A stretch of DNA of 35,592 nt from CAZWSE01 sp964636575 (GCA_964636575.1 CAZWSE010000028.1:1-35592), one strand, 5' to 3'. Shown: positions 1 to 7,808, numbered from the stretch's first letter. Notes: generated from the letters alone by a model not told the origin. Made by a program: numbers and translations.

Positions 1-52
1 CATCGACCTACTGATTAAAAGTCAGTTGCTCTACCAACTGAGCTAACGGCCC
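1..52 (-). tRNA. tRNA-Lys (anticodon TTT), 3' part cut off by the window edge
   Basis: Read on the minus strand from 52, the sequence gives a 7-nt acceptor arm GGGCCGT, the spacer TA, a D-stem GCTC...GAGC with loop AGTTGGTA, and an anticodon stem ACTGA/TCAGT enclosing the loop CTTTTAA. The anticodon is therefore TTT, reading Lys codons AAA and AAG. The variable region begins (AGGTC), but the T arm and the 3' acceptor strand lie outside the window. Nothing else is visible between its 5' end and dapF on the other strand. Confidence 0.93.
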
Positions 53-158
53 ACTAAGCGGTCTAACTAGAAAGGGTTCCCCCTCTGGTCAAGCCCGAAA
101 ACTCAATTTTTCCGCCGACATACTAGATTCATTGTCCGCCCAAGCGTATATGCCCGCC

Positions 159-989
159 ATGAGCGAAAAACGCACCTCCGGACTGCCCTTTATGAAGATG
201 CATGGGCTTGGAAACGACTTTGTCGTGCTGGACGCGCGCGCAGATTCGATTGCGATGACCCCTGCCCTAGCTGAGGCTATCGCAGATCGGCATCGCGGCA
301 TCGGGTTTGATCAGCTCGCCTTGCTTACCAAAGGCACCGGTGACGTGCATCTGACCTTCTACAACGCGGACGGATCGACCGCGGCTGCCTGCGGAAACGC
401 CACCCGTTGTATTGCGCGGCACATCATGGATGAAACGGGTACAGAAAGCCTTCACCTGACCACCGACCGTGGCGATTTATACGCCCGGGATATGGGGGAT
501 CGGATCACATCGGTGAACATGGGGCAGCCTCAGCTGGATTGGGCCGATATTCCGCTGGCCGAGCAGATGGACACCTTACAATTACCGATCGAGGGCGCAC
601 CAACGGCCACCGGCATGGGCAACCCACATTGTACCTTCTTTGTCGACGACGCCGAGGCGGTAGCGCTTGAAACTTTTGGCCCTGAGATGGAACACCATCC
701 GCTGTTTCCGCAGCGCACCAATGTGCAAGTGGCCCAGATCATCGGTACGGATCACATTCGTATGCGGGTGTGGGAACGCGGGGTCGGTATCACGCTCGCC
801 TCCGGGTCTTCATCTTGCGCGACCGCCGTCGCAGCTGCGCGTCGGGAGCTGACAGGGCGCAGTGTGCGCATTGATCTGGATGGTGGCACCTTGCAGGTGG
901 ACTGGCGCGAAGACGGCGTTTGGATGACCGGCCCAACGGCGCATGTGTTCAACGGAACGCTCACCGCGGACTGGCTCGCGGCTGTATGA
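159..989 (+). CDS. dapF: Diaminopimelate epimerase with Ser at the second catalytic Cys position
   Basis: Converts LL- to meso-diaminopimelate, the last step before lysine and the peptidoglycan precursor; cytosolic. The N-terminal MKMHGLGNDFVV block, the first active-site motif ACGNATRC (Cys78 from this start), the GMGNPHC motif and the WERGVG block are clear hallmarks. The second active-site motif normally reads ACG(S/T)GAC but here reads ASGSSSC. The codon TCC at 801-803 therefore puts Ser215 where the other catalytic Cys (about 217 in characterised enzymes) is expected. Length of 276 aa is normal. The start is uncertain: ATG159 gives the short N-terminal extension ending LPFMKMHG. TTG132, ATG150 and ATG192 are alternatives, and none has a good Shine-Dalgarno. 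The stop overlaps mtaB by 4 nt, so the two are co-translated. The fold assignment is secure; whether the Ser form is active is not known from sequence. Confidence 0.95.
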   Translation: MSEKRTSGLPFMKMHGLGNDFVVLDARADSIAMTPALAEAIADRHRGIGFDQLALLTKGTGDVHLTFYNADGSTAAACGNATRCIARHIMDETGTESLHLTTDRGDLYARDMGDRITSVNMGQPQLDWADIPLAEQMDTLQLPIEGAPTATGMGNPHCTFFVDDAEAVALETFGPEMEHHPLFPQRTNVQVAQIIGTDHIRMRVWERGVGITLASGSSSCATAVAAARRELTGRSVRIDLDGGTLQVDWREDGVWMTGPTAHVFNGTLTADWLAAV

Positions 990-2233
990 CCGCCCCCGTC
1001 TTTTCAAACCACGGGTGTCGGCTCAACGCATATGAAACCGAAGCCATGAAAGATCTCGCCGGACAGGCGGGGCTTGAGAATGCGGTCATCGTAAACACAT
1101 GCGCGGTCACAGCCGAGGCCGTCCGAAAAGCCCGCCAAGACATCCGCAAACTGCGGCGTGACAACCCGAATGCAAAACTGATCGTGACCGGTTGTGCAGC
1201 GCAAACAGAGCCCGACACCTTCGCGAATATGGCCGAGGTCGACGCCGTAATCGGCAACACCGAAAAGATGACGCCCGGCACTTGGGCAGGGCTGGCAGGA
1301 GACTTCGGAACAGAGCCCGTGCAAGTCGACGATATCATGTCCGTACGCGAAACCGCAGGGCATCTGATCGACGGTTTCGGCACCCGCAGCCGCGCCTATG
1401 TGCAGGTTCAGAACGGATGTGATCATCGGTGTACCTTTTGCATCATCCCGTATGGGCGCGGAAATTCTCGGTCGGTTCCAGCGGGCGTTGTGGTCGATCA
1501 GATCAAGCGGCTGGTGGACAAGGGGTTCAACGAAGTCGTGCTCACAGGGGTCGACCTGACAAGCTGGGGGGCGGACCTACCGTCCGAGCCGAAGCTCGGT
1601 GATCTTGTTATGCGCATCCTGAAACTGGTGCCCGACCTGCCCCGTCTACGGATCAGCAGCATCGACAGCATTGAGGTCGATGAAAACCTTCTGGCGGCAA
1701 TCGCGACGGAGCCACGCCTGATGCCCCATCTGCATCTATCGCTACAGCACGGCGATGATTTGATCCTGAAGCGGATGAAACGGCGGCACCTGCGCGATGA
1801 CGCGATCAGGTTCGCGCAAGACGCTAAGCAACTGCGGCCAGACATGACCTTCGGGGCAGACATCATCGCGGGCTTTCCAACCGAAACAGAAGCGGCATTT
1901 GAGAATTCGCTTAAGCTGGTCGAAGACTGCGATTTGACGTGGCTGCATGTTTTTCCCTATTCGGCCCGCCAAGGGACACCCGCAGCGCGGATGCCAGCCG
2001 TGAAGGGGCCGCTGATCAAAGAACGGGCTGCACGGCTACGCGCGGCAGGGGCACAGCAGGTCGCGGTGCATCTGGCAGCTCAGGTTGGGCGCACCCATCA
2101 CATCCTCATGGAAAGCCCGCGTATGGGCCGGACAGAGCAATTCACCGAAGTCACATTCGACACGGATCAACCCGTGGGGCAAATTGTGACAGCGACCATC
2201 ACTGGACAAGCCGACAACACGCTAACCGCCTGA
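986..2233 (+). CDS. mtaB: tRNA t6A37 methylthiotransferase MtaB
   Basis: Radical-SAM enzyme that adds a methylthio group to C2 of t6A at position 37 of tRNAs reading ANN codons. The 415-aa protein has the usual three parts. The N-terminal UPF0004 domain carries the cluster ligands Cys11, Cys39 and Cys70 (contexts NHGCRLN, VNTCAVT, VTGCAAQ). The radical-SAM core has CDHRCTFC (Cys145, Cys149, Cys152), and a short C-terminal TRAM-like region begins around residue 365. The start is fixed by the ATGA overlap with dapF at 986-989; longer readings into dapF are not needed. It could be confused with MiaB or RimO, but the NHGCRLN motif and the length fit MtaB. A strong hairpin terminator follows. Confidence 0.93.
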   Translation: MTAPVFSNHGCRLNAYETEAMKDLAGQAGLENAVIVNTCAVTAEAVRKARQDIRKLRRDNPNAKLIVTGCAAQTEPDTFANMAEVDAVIGNTEKMTPGTWAGLAGDFGTEPVQVDDIMSVRETAGHLIDGFGTRSRAYVQVQNGCDHRCTFCIIPYGRGNSRSVPAGVVVDQIKRLVDKGFNEVVLTGVDLTSWGADLPSEPKLGDLVMRILKLVPDLPRLRISSIDSIEVDENLLAAIATEPRLMPHLHLSLQHGDDLILKRMKRRHLRDDAIRFAQDAKQLRPDMTFGADIIAGFPTETEAAFENSLKLVEDCDLTWLHVFPYSARQGTPAARMPAVKGPLIKERAARLRAAGAQQVAVHLAAQVGRTHHILMESPRMGRTEQFTEVTFDTDQPVGQIVTATITGQADNTLTA

Positions 2234-2243
2234 CAAAGAAAAA

Positions 2244-2274
2244 CCCCCGCGACCATATCGGCGCGGGGGTTTTT
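2244..2274. terminator. Bidirectional Rho-independent terminator between mtaB and petC
   Basis: An 8-bp GC stem, CCCCCGCG (2244-2251) with CGCGGGGG (2262-2269), has a 10-nt loop. A-run and T-run flanks (AAAAA before, TTTTT at 2270-2274) make it work in both directions. It lies between the stops of the convergent genes mtaB (2233) and petC (2298). Confidence 0.93.
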
Positions 2275-2297
2275 GTAAGATCAACTTGATCCGAACC

Positions 2298-3143
2298 TTA
2301 GTGGTTTTTCTTACCCTTCACAGGCGCCCAGATGCGCTTGTTGGTGAGGTACAGCAACACGGACAGAATTGTCAGGAACAGAACCCCAACAAAACCGGCT
2401 TGCTTGCGGGCCATCATCTTCGGCTCGGCGGTCCACATCAAAAAGGCAGATACGTCCTCGGACATGCTATGGAGGTCATTTGCATGACCATCCGCATATT
2501 CAAGCCAACCGTCCTCCATAGGAGGGGCCATAGCAATCCAGGTGCCCTTCACGGTGGAATAGCCTTTCTCGTCCTTACACTCGTCCGGAACACCACCATT
2601 GCCGAAGGCGGTGTTGTAGTATCCGTCAAAGTCCTCAGGGGCACAGGCAGGCGGGTCTTCATAACCCGTCAGCAAAGAGGCGATATAGTCAGCGCCCCCC
2701 ATGCCTTTGAAAAACTGGTTGATCCCCAAACCGTAAGGGCCGTGGAAACCGGCACGTTTCTTGGCCATCAAGGACAGATCGGGCGCGGTTTCAAGGCTGG
2801 ATTCAGGGAAGAAGTTCGCAGGTTTGCGGGCGACATCCTCATCCAGTTCGGCATCGTATATTTCCGGCAGTTCGGCAGCATAAGCACGGACCTGATCTTC
2901 CGGCATGGCTGGGCCACCCGGGTCAGACAGGGTCCGGATCGGCACGAACTTCAAACCGTGGCAGGCAGCACAGACTTCAGTGTAAACCTGAAGGCCGCGT
3001 TGCAACTGGTTGGTGTCATACTTGCCAAATGGGCCATCGAAGGAAAAGTCGATGTCTTCGACATGACCAACACCACCAGCAGCAAAACTGCTGGTCGCAA
3101 AGGACAGGGCCAGTGCGGCGCTGAGGGCGAGTTTCTTAAACAT
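2298..3143 (-). CDS. petC: Cytochrome c1 of the bc1 complex
   Basis: Carries electrons from the Rieske centre to cytochrome c on the periplasmic side of the bc1 complex. The 281-aa precursor has a Sec signal peptide (hydrophobic to about residue 21, AFA-A cleavage). The haem c motif CAACH spans residues 58-62, with a probable axial Met in the IAMAPPM segment. A C-terminal anchor helix is followed by a short basic tail, KGKKNH. Two further Cys (in PACAPEDF and DECKDEKG) sit about 22 residues apart, like the structural disulfide of Rhodobacter c1. It is the last gene of petABC, 14 bp after petB, with the terminator just beyond. Confidence 0.97.
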   Translation of the reverse strand: MFKKLALSAALALSFATSSFAAGGVGHVEDIDFSFDGPFGKYDTNQLQRGLQVYTEVCAACHGLKFVPIRTLSDPGGPAMPEDQVRAYAAELPEIYDAELDEDVARKPANFFPESSLETAPDLSLMAKKRAGFHGPYGLGINQFFKGMGGADYIASLLTGYEDPPACAPEDFDGYYNTAFGNGGVPDECKDEKGYSTVKGTWIAMAPPMEDGWLEYADGHANDLHSMSEDVSAFLMWTAEPKMMARKQAGFVGVLFLTILSVLLYLTNKRIWAPVKGKKNH

Positions 3144-3157
3144 GTATCAATTCCCTC

Positions 3158-4501
3158 TTATTCGGCCGGATTAACGGCAGGGTTTGCCGCATCGGTCGTT
3201 GGGCCATAATGAGATGCGAAGTCTTCTTCGATCGTCTCAGGCTGTTGCGTCGGTTTCTCGATCACGCCAAGCAGTGGCAGGATCACCAGGAAGTAGGCAA
3301 ACCAATACACCGTACCGATCAACGAGATCGTGGCATAAGGCTCTTCCGCAGGCATCGCACCTACCCATGTCAAAAGTACAAAATCGAAGCACAGCAACGC
3401 AAACCACCACTTGAACATCGGACGGTACCGACCGGAGCGCACGCTGGATGTGTCCAGCCACGGCGCCAGCGCCATCACGGCAATCGCGCCAAACATCGCA
3501 AGAACCCCGAAGAACTTGGCGTCAACGATGCCAGCCGTCAGGAACGACACAATCTGTACAACCCAGACGTCATCGGTAAAGGCGCGCAGGATCGCGTAGA
3601 ACGGCAGGAAGTACCATTCGGGCACGATGTGCGCAGGCGTCGCCAACGGGTTGGCTTCGATGTAATTGTCCGGGTGACCAAGGTAGTTCGGCATAAAGCC
3701 CACAACCGCGAAGAACACCGCCAGAATAACGGCCAGCGCGAACAAATCCTTGATAACGAAATACGGCCAGAACGGCAGCGTATCCTTGGCGGCGTCCTCT
3801 TTCGAGGTACGGCGCACTTCAACACCTGTGGGGTTGTTGTTGCCTGTCGTGTGGAACGCCCAGATGTGCACGATAACCAGACCGGCAATCACAAACGGCA
3901 GCAGGTAGTGCAAGCTGAAGAAACGGTTCAGCGTGGCGTTATCAACCGCAGGTCCGCCCAAAAGGAAGGTTTGGATCGTGTCACCAACAAACGGGATCGC
4001 ACCGAAGAGGCCTGTAATAACAGTCGCACCCCAGAAGGACATCTGACCCCAAGGCAAAACGTAGCCCATAAAGGCAGTTGCCATCATCAGAAGGTAAATC
4101 AACATCCCGATGATCCACGTAATCTCACGTGGAGCTTTGTAAGAGCCATAGTATAGACCGCGGAAAATATGGGCATAGACCGCAACAAAGAACAGCGAAG
4201 CGCCATTCTGGTGAATGTAGCGCAGCATGTAGCCGCCATTCACGTTGCGCATGATGTGCTCAACGCTCGCAAAAGCATAGTCAACATGCGGCGTGTAATG
4301 CATCGCAAGAACGATGCCGGTCACAATTTGCAACACAAGACAGAAGGTCAGCACAATGCCCCAAATCCACATCCAATTCAGGTTCTTCGGTGTGGGGATC
4401 ATGATTGTGTCATACATCAAGCCAACGACGGGCAGGCGGGAATGCAGCCACTTTTCCTTACTTGATTTCGGCTCGTAATGGTCGTGAGGAATACCAGACA
4501 T
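3158..4501 (-). CDS. petB: Cytochrome b of the bc1 complex
   Basis: The membrane core of the bc1 complex, binding hemes bL and bH and the quinol-oxidising and quinone-reducing sites. The 447-aa protein has about eight hydrophobic helices. Two pairs of haem-ligand His lie in the second and fourth helices (around VEHIMRNVNGG / YAHIFRGLYYG and LHYLLPFV / VHIWAFH). The Qo-site PEWY motif is in EWYFLPFYAILRA. The length and the extra C-terminal hydrophobic segment fit the fused alphaproteobacterial form (b6 plus subunit IV in one chain). It lies 15 bp after petA and 14 bp before petC, all one transcript. Confidence 0.98.
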   Translation of the reverse strand: MSGIPHDHYEPKSSKEKWLHSRLPVVGLMYDTIMIPTPKNLNWMWIWGIVLTFCLVLQIVTGIVLAMHYTPHVDYAFASVEHIMRNVNGGYMLRYIHQNGASLFFVAVYAHIFRGLYYGSYKAPREITWIIGMLIYLLMMATAFMGYVLPWGQMSFWGATVITGLFGAIPFVGDTIQTFLLGGPAVDNATLNRFFSLHYLLPFVIAGLVIVHIWAFHTTGNNNPTGVEVRRTSKEDAAKDTLPFWPYFVIKDLFALAVILAVFFAVVGFMPNYLGHPDNYIEANPLATPAHIVPEWYFLPFYAILRAFTDDVWVVQIVSFLTAGIVDAKFFGVLAMFGAIAVMALAPWLDTSSVRSGRYRPMFKWWFALLCFDFVLLTWVGAMPAEEPYATISLIGTVYWFAYFLVILPLLGVIEKPTQQPETIEEDFASHYGPTTDAANPAVNPAE

Positions 4502-4516
4502 TTTTTATGCGCTCCC

Positions 4517-5080
4517 TTAACCCAATTTGATCGTGGACTCATCCACGAATTCTGCGACAGGCACCGGCAGGTTTGTCGGTGCAGGACCTTTGCGGATACG
4601 ACCCGCAGTATCATAGTGCGAACCGTGGCACGGGCAGAACCAGCCGCCGAATTCACCAGCACCGTCACCCAAAGGCACACAACCAAGGTGGGTACAGACA
4701 CCCATCATAACCAACCACTCGCCCGCTTCGTCCAACGTACGGTTTGCATCAGATGCATCAGACCCGTCCGCAATGTTTGCGTTTTCGGCAATCGGATCCG
4801 GCAAATCGGCCAGATCAACGGCACGGGCCGCTTCGATTTCTGCTTCCGTGCGACGACGGATAAACACAGGCTTGCCCAACCATTTGACGGTCAGCTGGCT
4901 GCCCTGTTCCAATGCGGAAACATCAACACGGATCGAGGCCAACGCCAGAACATCCGCGGAAGGGTTCATTTGGTTTACAAGCGGCCAAACGGCAGCGCCT
5001 GCAACAACGGCACCAGCGCCACCAGTGGCATAATACAAAAAGTCGCGGCGGTTGCCTTCGGTTTCGTCAGCGTGGGACAA
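4517..5080 (-). CDS. petA: Rieske iron-sulfur protein of the bc1 complex, TTG start
   Basis: The 2Fe-2S subunit that takes the first electron from quinol. The TTG codon at 5080-5078 is chosen as start: it has GGAG eight nt upstream and gives MSHADETEG. It also yields 187 aa with the cluster motifs CTHLGC and CPCHGSH at Cys129, His131, Cys149 and His152, which to my memory are the Rhodobacter sphaeroides residue numbers. An ATG nine codons further upstream lacks support. An N-terminal RRDFLYYATGGAGAVVAGAA segment is the uncleaved Tat signal-anchor typical of Rieske proteins. The disulfide pair Cys134/Cys151 is present. First gene of the petABC operon, with a 225-bp upstream gap that must contain its promoter. 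Confidence 0.97.
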   Translation of the reverse strand: MSHADETEGNRRDFLYYATGGAGAVVAGAAVWPLVNQMNPSADVLALASIRVDVSALEQGSQLTVKWLGKPVFIRRRTEAEIEAARAVDLADLPDPIAENANIADGSDASDANRTLDEAGEWLVMMGVCTHLGCVPLGDGAGEFGGWFCPCHGSHYDTAGRIRKGPAPTNLPVPVAEFVDESTIKLG

Positions 5081-5217
5081 GGGGCTTACTCCATTCCAGG
5101 GCCTCAAACGGGCCTATACGCAATGCGGCCACGCATGCGCAGCCTAGGTTCTGAGGGGCTATGTAGCGGGGCAACCTATACTCGTCCAGTAAAGATAGAG
5201 GCGCAGTTGGTCGCAGG

Positions 5218-5266
5218 TGCGACGGGCTGTCGCAGAAATGCCGATTTAGACCCTTATCGACAGCCC
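5218..5266 (-). promoter_or_regulatory. Candidate RegA/PrrA-type operator and overlapping inverted repeat upstream of petA
   Basis: TGCGAC-N5-GTCGCA at 5218-5234 is a perfect 6-bp dyad that fits the two half-sites YGCGRC and GNCGC described for RegA/PrrA. It sits about 140 nt upstream of the petA start. A second, overlapping inverted repeat pairs GGGCTGTCG (5224-5232) with CGACAGCCC (5258-5266). No confident -35/-10 pair can be called by eye. The rest of 5081-5305 shows nothing else I can name. Confidence 0.45.
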
Positions 5267-5305
5267 ATACAGGGCCAAACCTTTCAGTCTGGCTAATAAA
5301 ATCAC

Positions 5306-5917
5306 TTATCCAGCGGGTGGAACAGTCGCTTGCATTGAGGGTCTGGTTGAGAATCCTTCGTACCATTTTGCCAAAGAATCATGCCCTGACCGCCATCCAC
5401 GGGCATCATGACGGAAATCAACGTAGCCCAAGGCGCAACCAACTGCGATTTGACCCATATCAAGCGGTCCAGCCAGATGACTCATCCAGCGGGTGTTCAA
5501 TGCAGAACAGGCACGCTCGATCTTGACCCACTGGCTGTCGACCCAGCCGTCCCATTGTTTCTCAGCAGGGCGAATCCGGCCTTCGTAGGTCATAGCAAGG
5601 GCGGCGTCCAAAATACCGTCGGCTGTGGCCTCTAGGGTCAAGGTATCCCAGCGGCTATCGCCCGATGGATAAAGGCCAGCACCGGCACGGGCATCAAGGT
5701 AGGCACAAATAACACGACTGTCATACAAGGCAGGCCCGTCAGGACGCTCCAACGCAGGCACCTTGGTCAGCGGGTTCTTCGCCAACAGGTTTTCGGCAGG
5801 GGCCGTCGGGGTGCCAGCGGTATCTTCCAACTGTACATCATCCAACTGGCCGGTCTCATGCAGAACAACCATGCACTTGCGCACATAAGGCGAGGTCGGG
5901 GCGTAAAAAAGCTTCAT
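5306..5917 (-). CDS. Glutathione S-transferase family protein
   Basis: A 203-aa cytosolic GST-fold protein. The N-terminal thioredoxin-like domain starts MKLFYAPTSPYVRK, which carries the usual Ser/Thr-Pro near residue 9. The segment TKVPALE holds the cis-Pro of the glutathione site, followed by ALYDSRVICAYLD with the conserved Asp-Ser that binds the gamma-glutamyl group. The second half is the all-helical C-terminal domain. The ATG at 5917 is chosen over an upstream in-frame codon because AAGGA lies eight nt before it. The substrate cannot be told from sequence. It lies upstream of the pet operon in the same direction but 225 bp away, so it is probably a separate gene. Confidence 0.88.
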   Translation of the reverse strand: MKLFYAPTSPYVRKCMVVLHETGQLDDVQLEDTAGTPTAPAENLLAKNPLTKVPALERPDGPALYDSRVICAYLDARAGAGLYPSGDSRWDTLTLEATADGILDAALAMTYEGRIRPAEKQWDGWVDSQWVKIERACSALNTRWMSHLAGPLDMGQIAVGCALGYVDFRHDARGWRSGHDSLAKWYEGFSTRPSMQATVPPAG

Positions 5918-5999
5918 ATCAAGGGTCCTTGTGATCAGGTTTGGAAACACTATCGCCCGCAAGACCCAAAGCTACAATGGGCCAATCAGATCGGGCATC

Positions 6000-6734
6000 T
6001 TATTCCAAGGCAGCCCTGAGCTTTTCAAGATACGTAGAACTCACAGGCAAAGACCGATCATCCGCCAACTTGACAGACCACTTCTGCCGCACCCTCTGCA
6101 ACGCGACAACATGATCAAGCGCAACCCAATGTGAACGGTGCACCCGCACCCCATCAAGCCCGTCCAGATCATCAATGGCATCAGACAGGCGCATCAAAAT
6201 CAACTCCTTGCCCTGCTCGCCGGTGACCTCAACATAGTGATCCTGCATGGACAAAGACACCAACGGACCAATGTCCTCGGACAGTTTGGAATGAAATTTG
6301 GTGAGGGGCTGCAGTTCAACCGTGCTCTCCTCACCACCCCATTCGATATACTCGATGATGGAAATGAAAAAGCCCATCACAGCGACCTGCAACCACAACA
6401 GCGGGAAACCATCGTAGGTAACCGGGTTTTCGCGAAAGACTTGGTCAACAAAGATGACAATGGCGGCCCCCGGAATACCGGCCAGCGTGGTTCCAATCGC
6501 AACACGGGCGAACCGGTTGAGCCATTGAAGATGCCTGGTCCATAGAACGGTTGTGACAATGACATGCATGAAGAAACCAACACCACACATGATCGCGGTC
6601 CAATAGACGACACGTTCCCAAAAGCCGAAATCGTCGTAGGACCCAAAAGGTCCAAGAACCACCAACAAAGCCAGCGCCGCGAAGAAAACAAAAATCTTTC
6701 GATCCCATCCAATCGGGCTAAAAATTTGACGCAT
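6000..6734 (-). CDS. Membrane-anchored LytTR-family transcription regulator
   Basis: The N-terminal half (residues about 12-145) holds four hydrophobic helices: IFVFFAALALLVVL, VVYWTAIMCGVGFFMHVIV, a short segment around ARVAIGTTLAGIPGAAIVIF, and WLQVAVMGFFISIIEYI. The C-terminal 95 residues are a LytTR DNA-binding domain, with typical signatures VSLSMQDHYVEV, RLSDAI, GVRVHRSHWVAL and LPVSSTYLEKL. There is no receiver or kinase domain, so the membrane part itself probably senses or binds a partner. The start ATG6734 has GGGAAAG 11 nt upstream; a TTG at 6821 would add 29 residues and is less likely. The 145-bp gap upstream holds long inverted repeats that may be its own operator. The target genes are unknown. 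Confidence 0.85.
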   Translation of the reverse strand: MRQIFSPIGWDRKIFVFFAALALLVVLGPFGSYDDFGFWERVVYWTAIMCGVGFFMHVIVTTVLWTRHLQWLNRFARVAIGTTLAGIPGAAIVIFVDQVFRENPVTYDGFPLLWLQVAVMGFFISIIEYIEWGGEESTVELQPLTKFHSKLSEDIGPLVSLSMQDHYVEVTGEQGKELILMRLSDAIDDLDGLDGVRVHRSHWVALDHVVALQRVRQKWSVKLADDRSLPVSSTYLEKLRAALE

Positions 6735-6828
6735 CGTGAAATTCACTTTCCCAAATATTCGCGAAATGAGGAAGGATTTCACGAAATGGCGCTTGCTGGC
6801 AAGGGCAATGCGGGATTCCAATGATCAC

Positions 6829-6950
6829 GGGGTTTCTTTGAGTGTCATTTTTCATAACGACTATTTTCAGAACATATTTTCATGCGCACATGTGTATTGA
6901 GTGATACACGCGCCAATCAATTTTCAACGGCCGACGAGCAAAGAAACCCC
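6829..6950. repeat. Perfect 12-bp inverted repeat bracketing the LytTR leader
   Basis: GGGGTTTCTTTG at 6829-6840 is exactly complementary to CAAAGAAACCCC at 6939-6950. The arms are centred 110 bp apart and flank an AT-rich spacer. They could be two operator copies used through a DNA loop, or the base of a large stem in the paiB-LytTR transcript. The arms do not have the direct-repeat form usual for LytTR sites. Confidence 0.6.
6887..6909. promoter_or_regulatory. Palindrome cluster inside the LytTR leader
   Basis: CACATGTG (6887-6894) is a perfect palindrome. It overlaps GTGTAT-N6-ATACAC (6892-6909), a 6-bp dyad of the size bound by helix-turn-helix dimers. Both lie between the arms of the long inverted repeat. 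Confidence 0.4.
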
Positions 6951-6966
6951 AATTTAGCATGACGGC

Positions 6967-7584
6967 CTAGCCAGCATCCTTCATCATCTTGGCCAGCTGC
7001 GCGGTCTCACTTCCCATCCCGTCCGATCCGACTTTTCCAGCCGCACGCAGCCGAACATCATCCGGCTTGTTCTGGTTCATTTTCCAAGTGCCATCGACAT
7101 CCGTAATGGTCATCCGACAAGGCACGATCTGGCGCATCATCTTGGCCAACACGTCCGGCGTCATCTTATCGGTTTTCCACGCAGGCTTCGGCGCAAGCTG
7201 ATCCTCAAAATGCTTCGATTGCCGGTCAAGCATGTCACGCATATGATCCTGCGGCAGCAGCTCAAGCGTGCCAGTCAGGTGCACAGCGATGTAGTTCCAC
7301 GTCGGCACCTGATCATCAACACCGTACCAATCGGGCGAAATATAGCTGTCAGGGCCAGACACAGCGATCTTGGCTTTCAGCGGAGCTTTCAAAGCTCGGG
7401 CAATCGGATTGGACCGCACCAGATGCAGATCGGCAGTGGCACCATCGTCTGCGACAAGGACCGGTACATGAGACAGAACAGGCAAACCTTCAATACTGAC
7501 CGCCAACACGCCAAAAGCGCGGTTGCGCGCAAAGGCAAGGTTCTTGAGGTCATCCGCAGTATGATAAATCGGATTCGGATGCAT
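6967..7584 (-). CDS. PaiB-like FMN-binding protein
   Basis: A 205-aa protein of the PaiB / split-barrel flavin-binding family. Hallmarks are the start MHPNPIYHT, the segment LPVLSHVPVLV, the ALKAPLKAKIAVSGPDSYISPDWY block and the VPTWNYIAVHLTG motif. In Bacillus PaiB is linked to protease and sporulation control. In proteobacteria the role is unclear, and it may be a flavin-dependent reductase or regulator. ATG7584 is the likely start because AAGGAG lies seven nt upstream. An ATG at 7608 lies in a second copy of the same 10-bp word (GCATAGCGCG at 7581 and 7605). It is divergent from the FMN riboswitch only about 50 bp away, a suggestive neighbour for a flavin-binding protein. Confidence 0.85.
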   Translation of the reverse strand: MHPNPIYHTADDLKNLAFARNRAFGVLAVSIEGLPVLSHVPVLVADDGATADLHLVRSNPIARALKAPLKAKIAVSGPDSYISPDWYGVDDQVPTWNYIAVHLTGTLELLPQDHMRDMLDRQSKHFEDQLAPKPAWKTDKMTPDVLAKMMRQIVPCRMTITDVDGTWKMNQNKPDDVRLRAAGKVGSDGMGSETAQLAKMMKDAG

Positions 7585-7637
7585 AGCGCGTCTCCTTTGC
7601 CGTTGCATAGCGCGGGCGCTGCCCTATTGTCACATGT

Positions 7638-7772
7638 GTTCTCAGGGCGGGGCGAAATTCCCCACCGGCGGTAAGTGGTGCAAACCATAAGCCCGCGAGC
7701 GGTCCCTTCGGGGATGTCAGCAGATCTGGTGCAACTCCAGAGCCGACGGTCATAGTCCGGATGAGAGAGAAC
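7638..7772 (+). promoter_or_regulatory. FMN riboswitch (RFN element)
   Basis: The leader carries the conserved RFN blocks in order: CTCAGGGCGGGGCGAAATTC, CCCACCGGCGGTAA, AAGCCCGCGAGCG, GTCAGCAGATCTGGTG, TCCAGAGCCGACGG, and ATAGTCCGGATGAGAGAGAAC-like closing sequence. The closing stem P1 pairs GTTCTC (7638-7643) with GAGAAC (7767-7772). The element precedes ribH by about 80 nt, so flavin represses lumazine synthase production. Confidence 0.97.
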
Positions 7773-7808
7773 GCCGTTTATGATCCGCATGCCGCGGGCC
7801 GTAAGCGC

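Noticed and set aside
2286..3209. A long open frame on the plus strand opposite petC, about 307 codons
   Set aside because: It lies on the other strand of a certain cytochrome c1 gene, has no recognisable domain and no ribosome-binding site, and is explained by codon bias.
3209..4156. A long plus-strand open frame opposite petB
   Set aside because: Antisense to cytochrome b; the translation is very rich in Arg, Gln and His with no domain.
6829..6950. The 12-bp inverted repeat as ends of a small mobile element
   Set aside because: No target-site duplication is seen next to the arms (CAC before, AAT after) and there is no internal gene.
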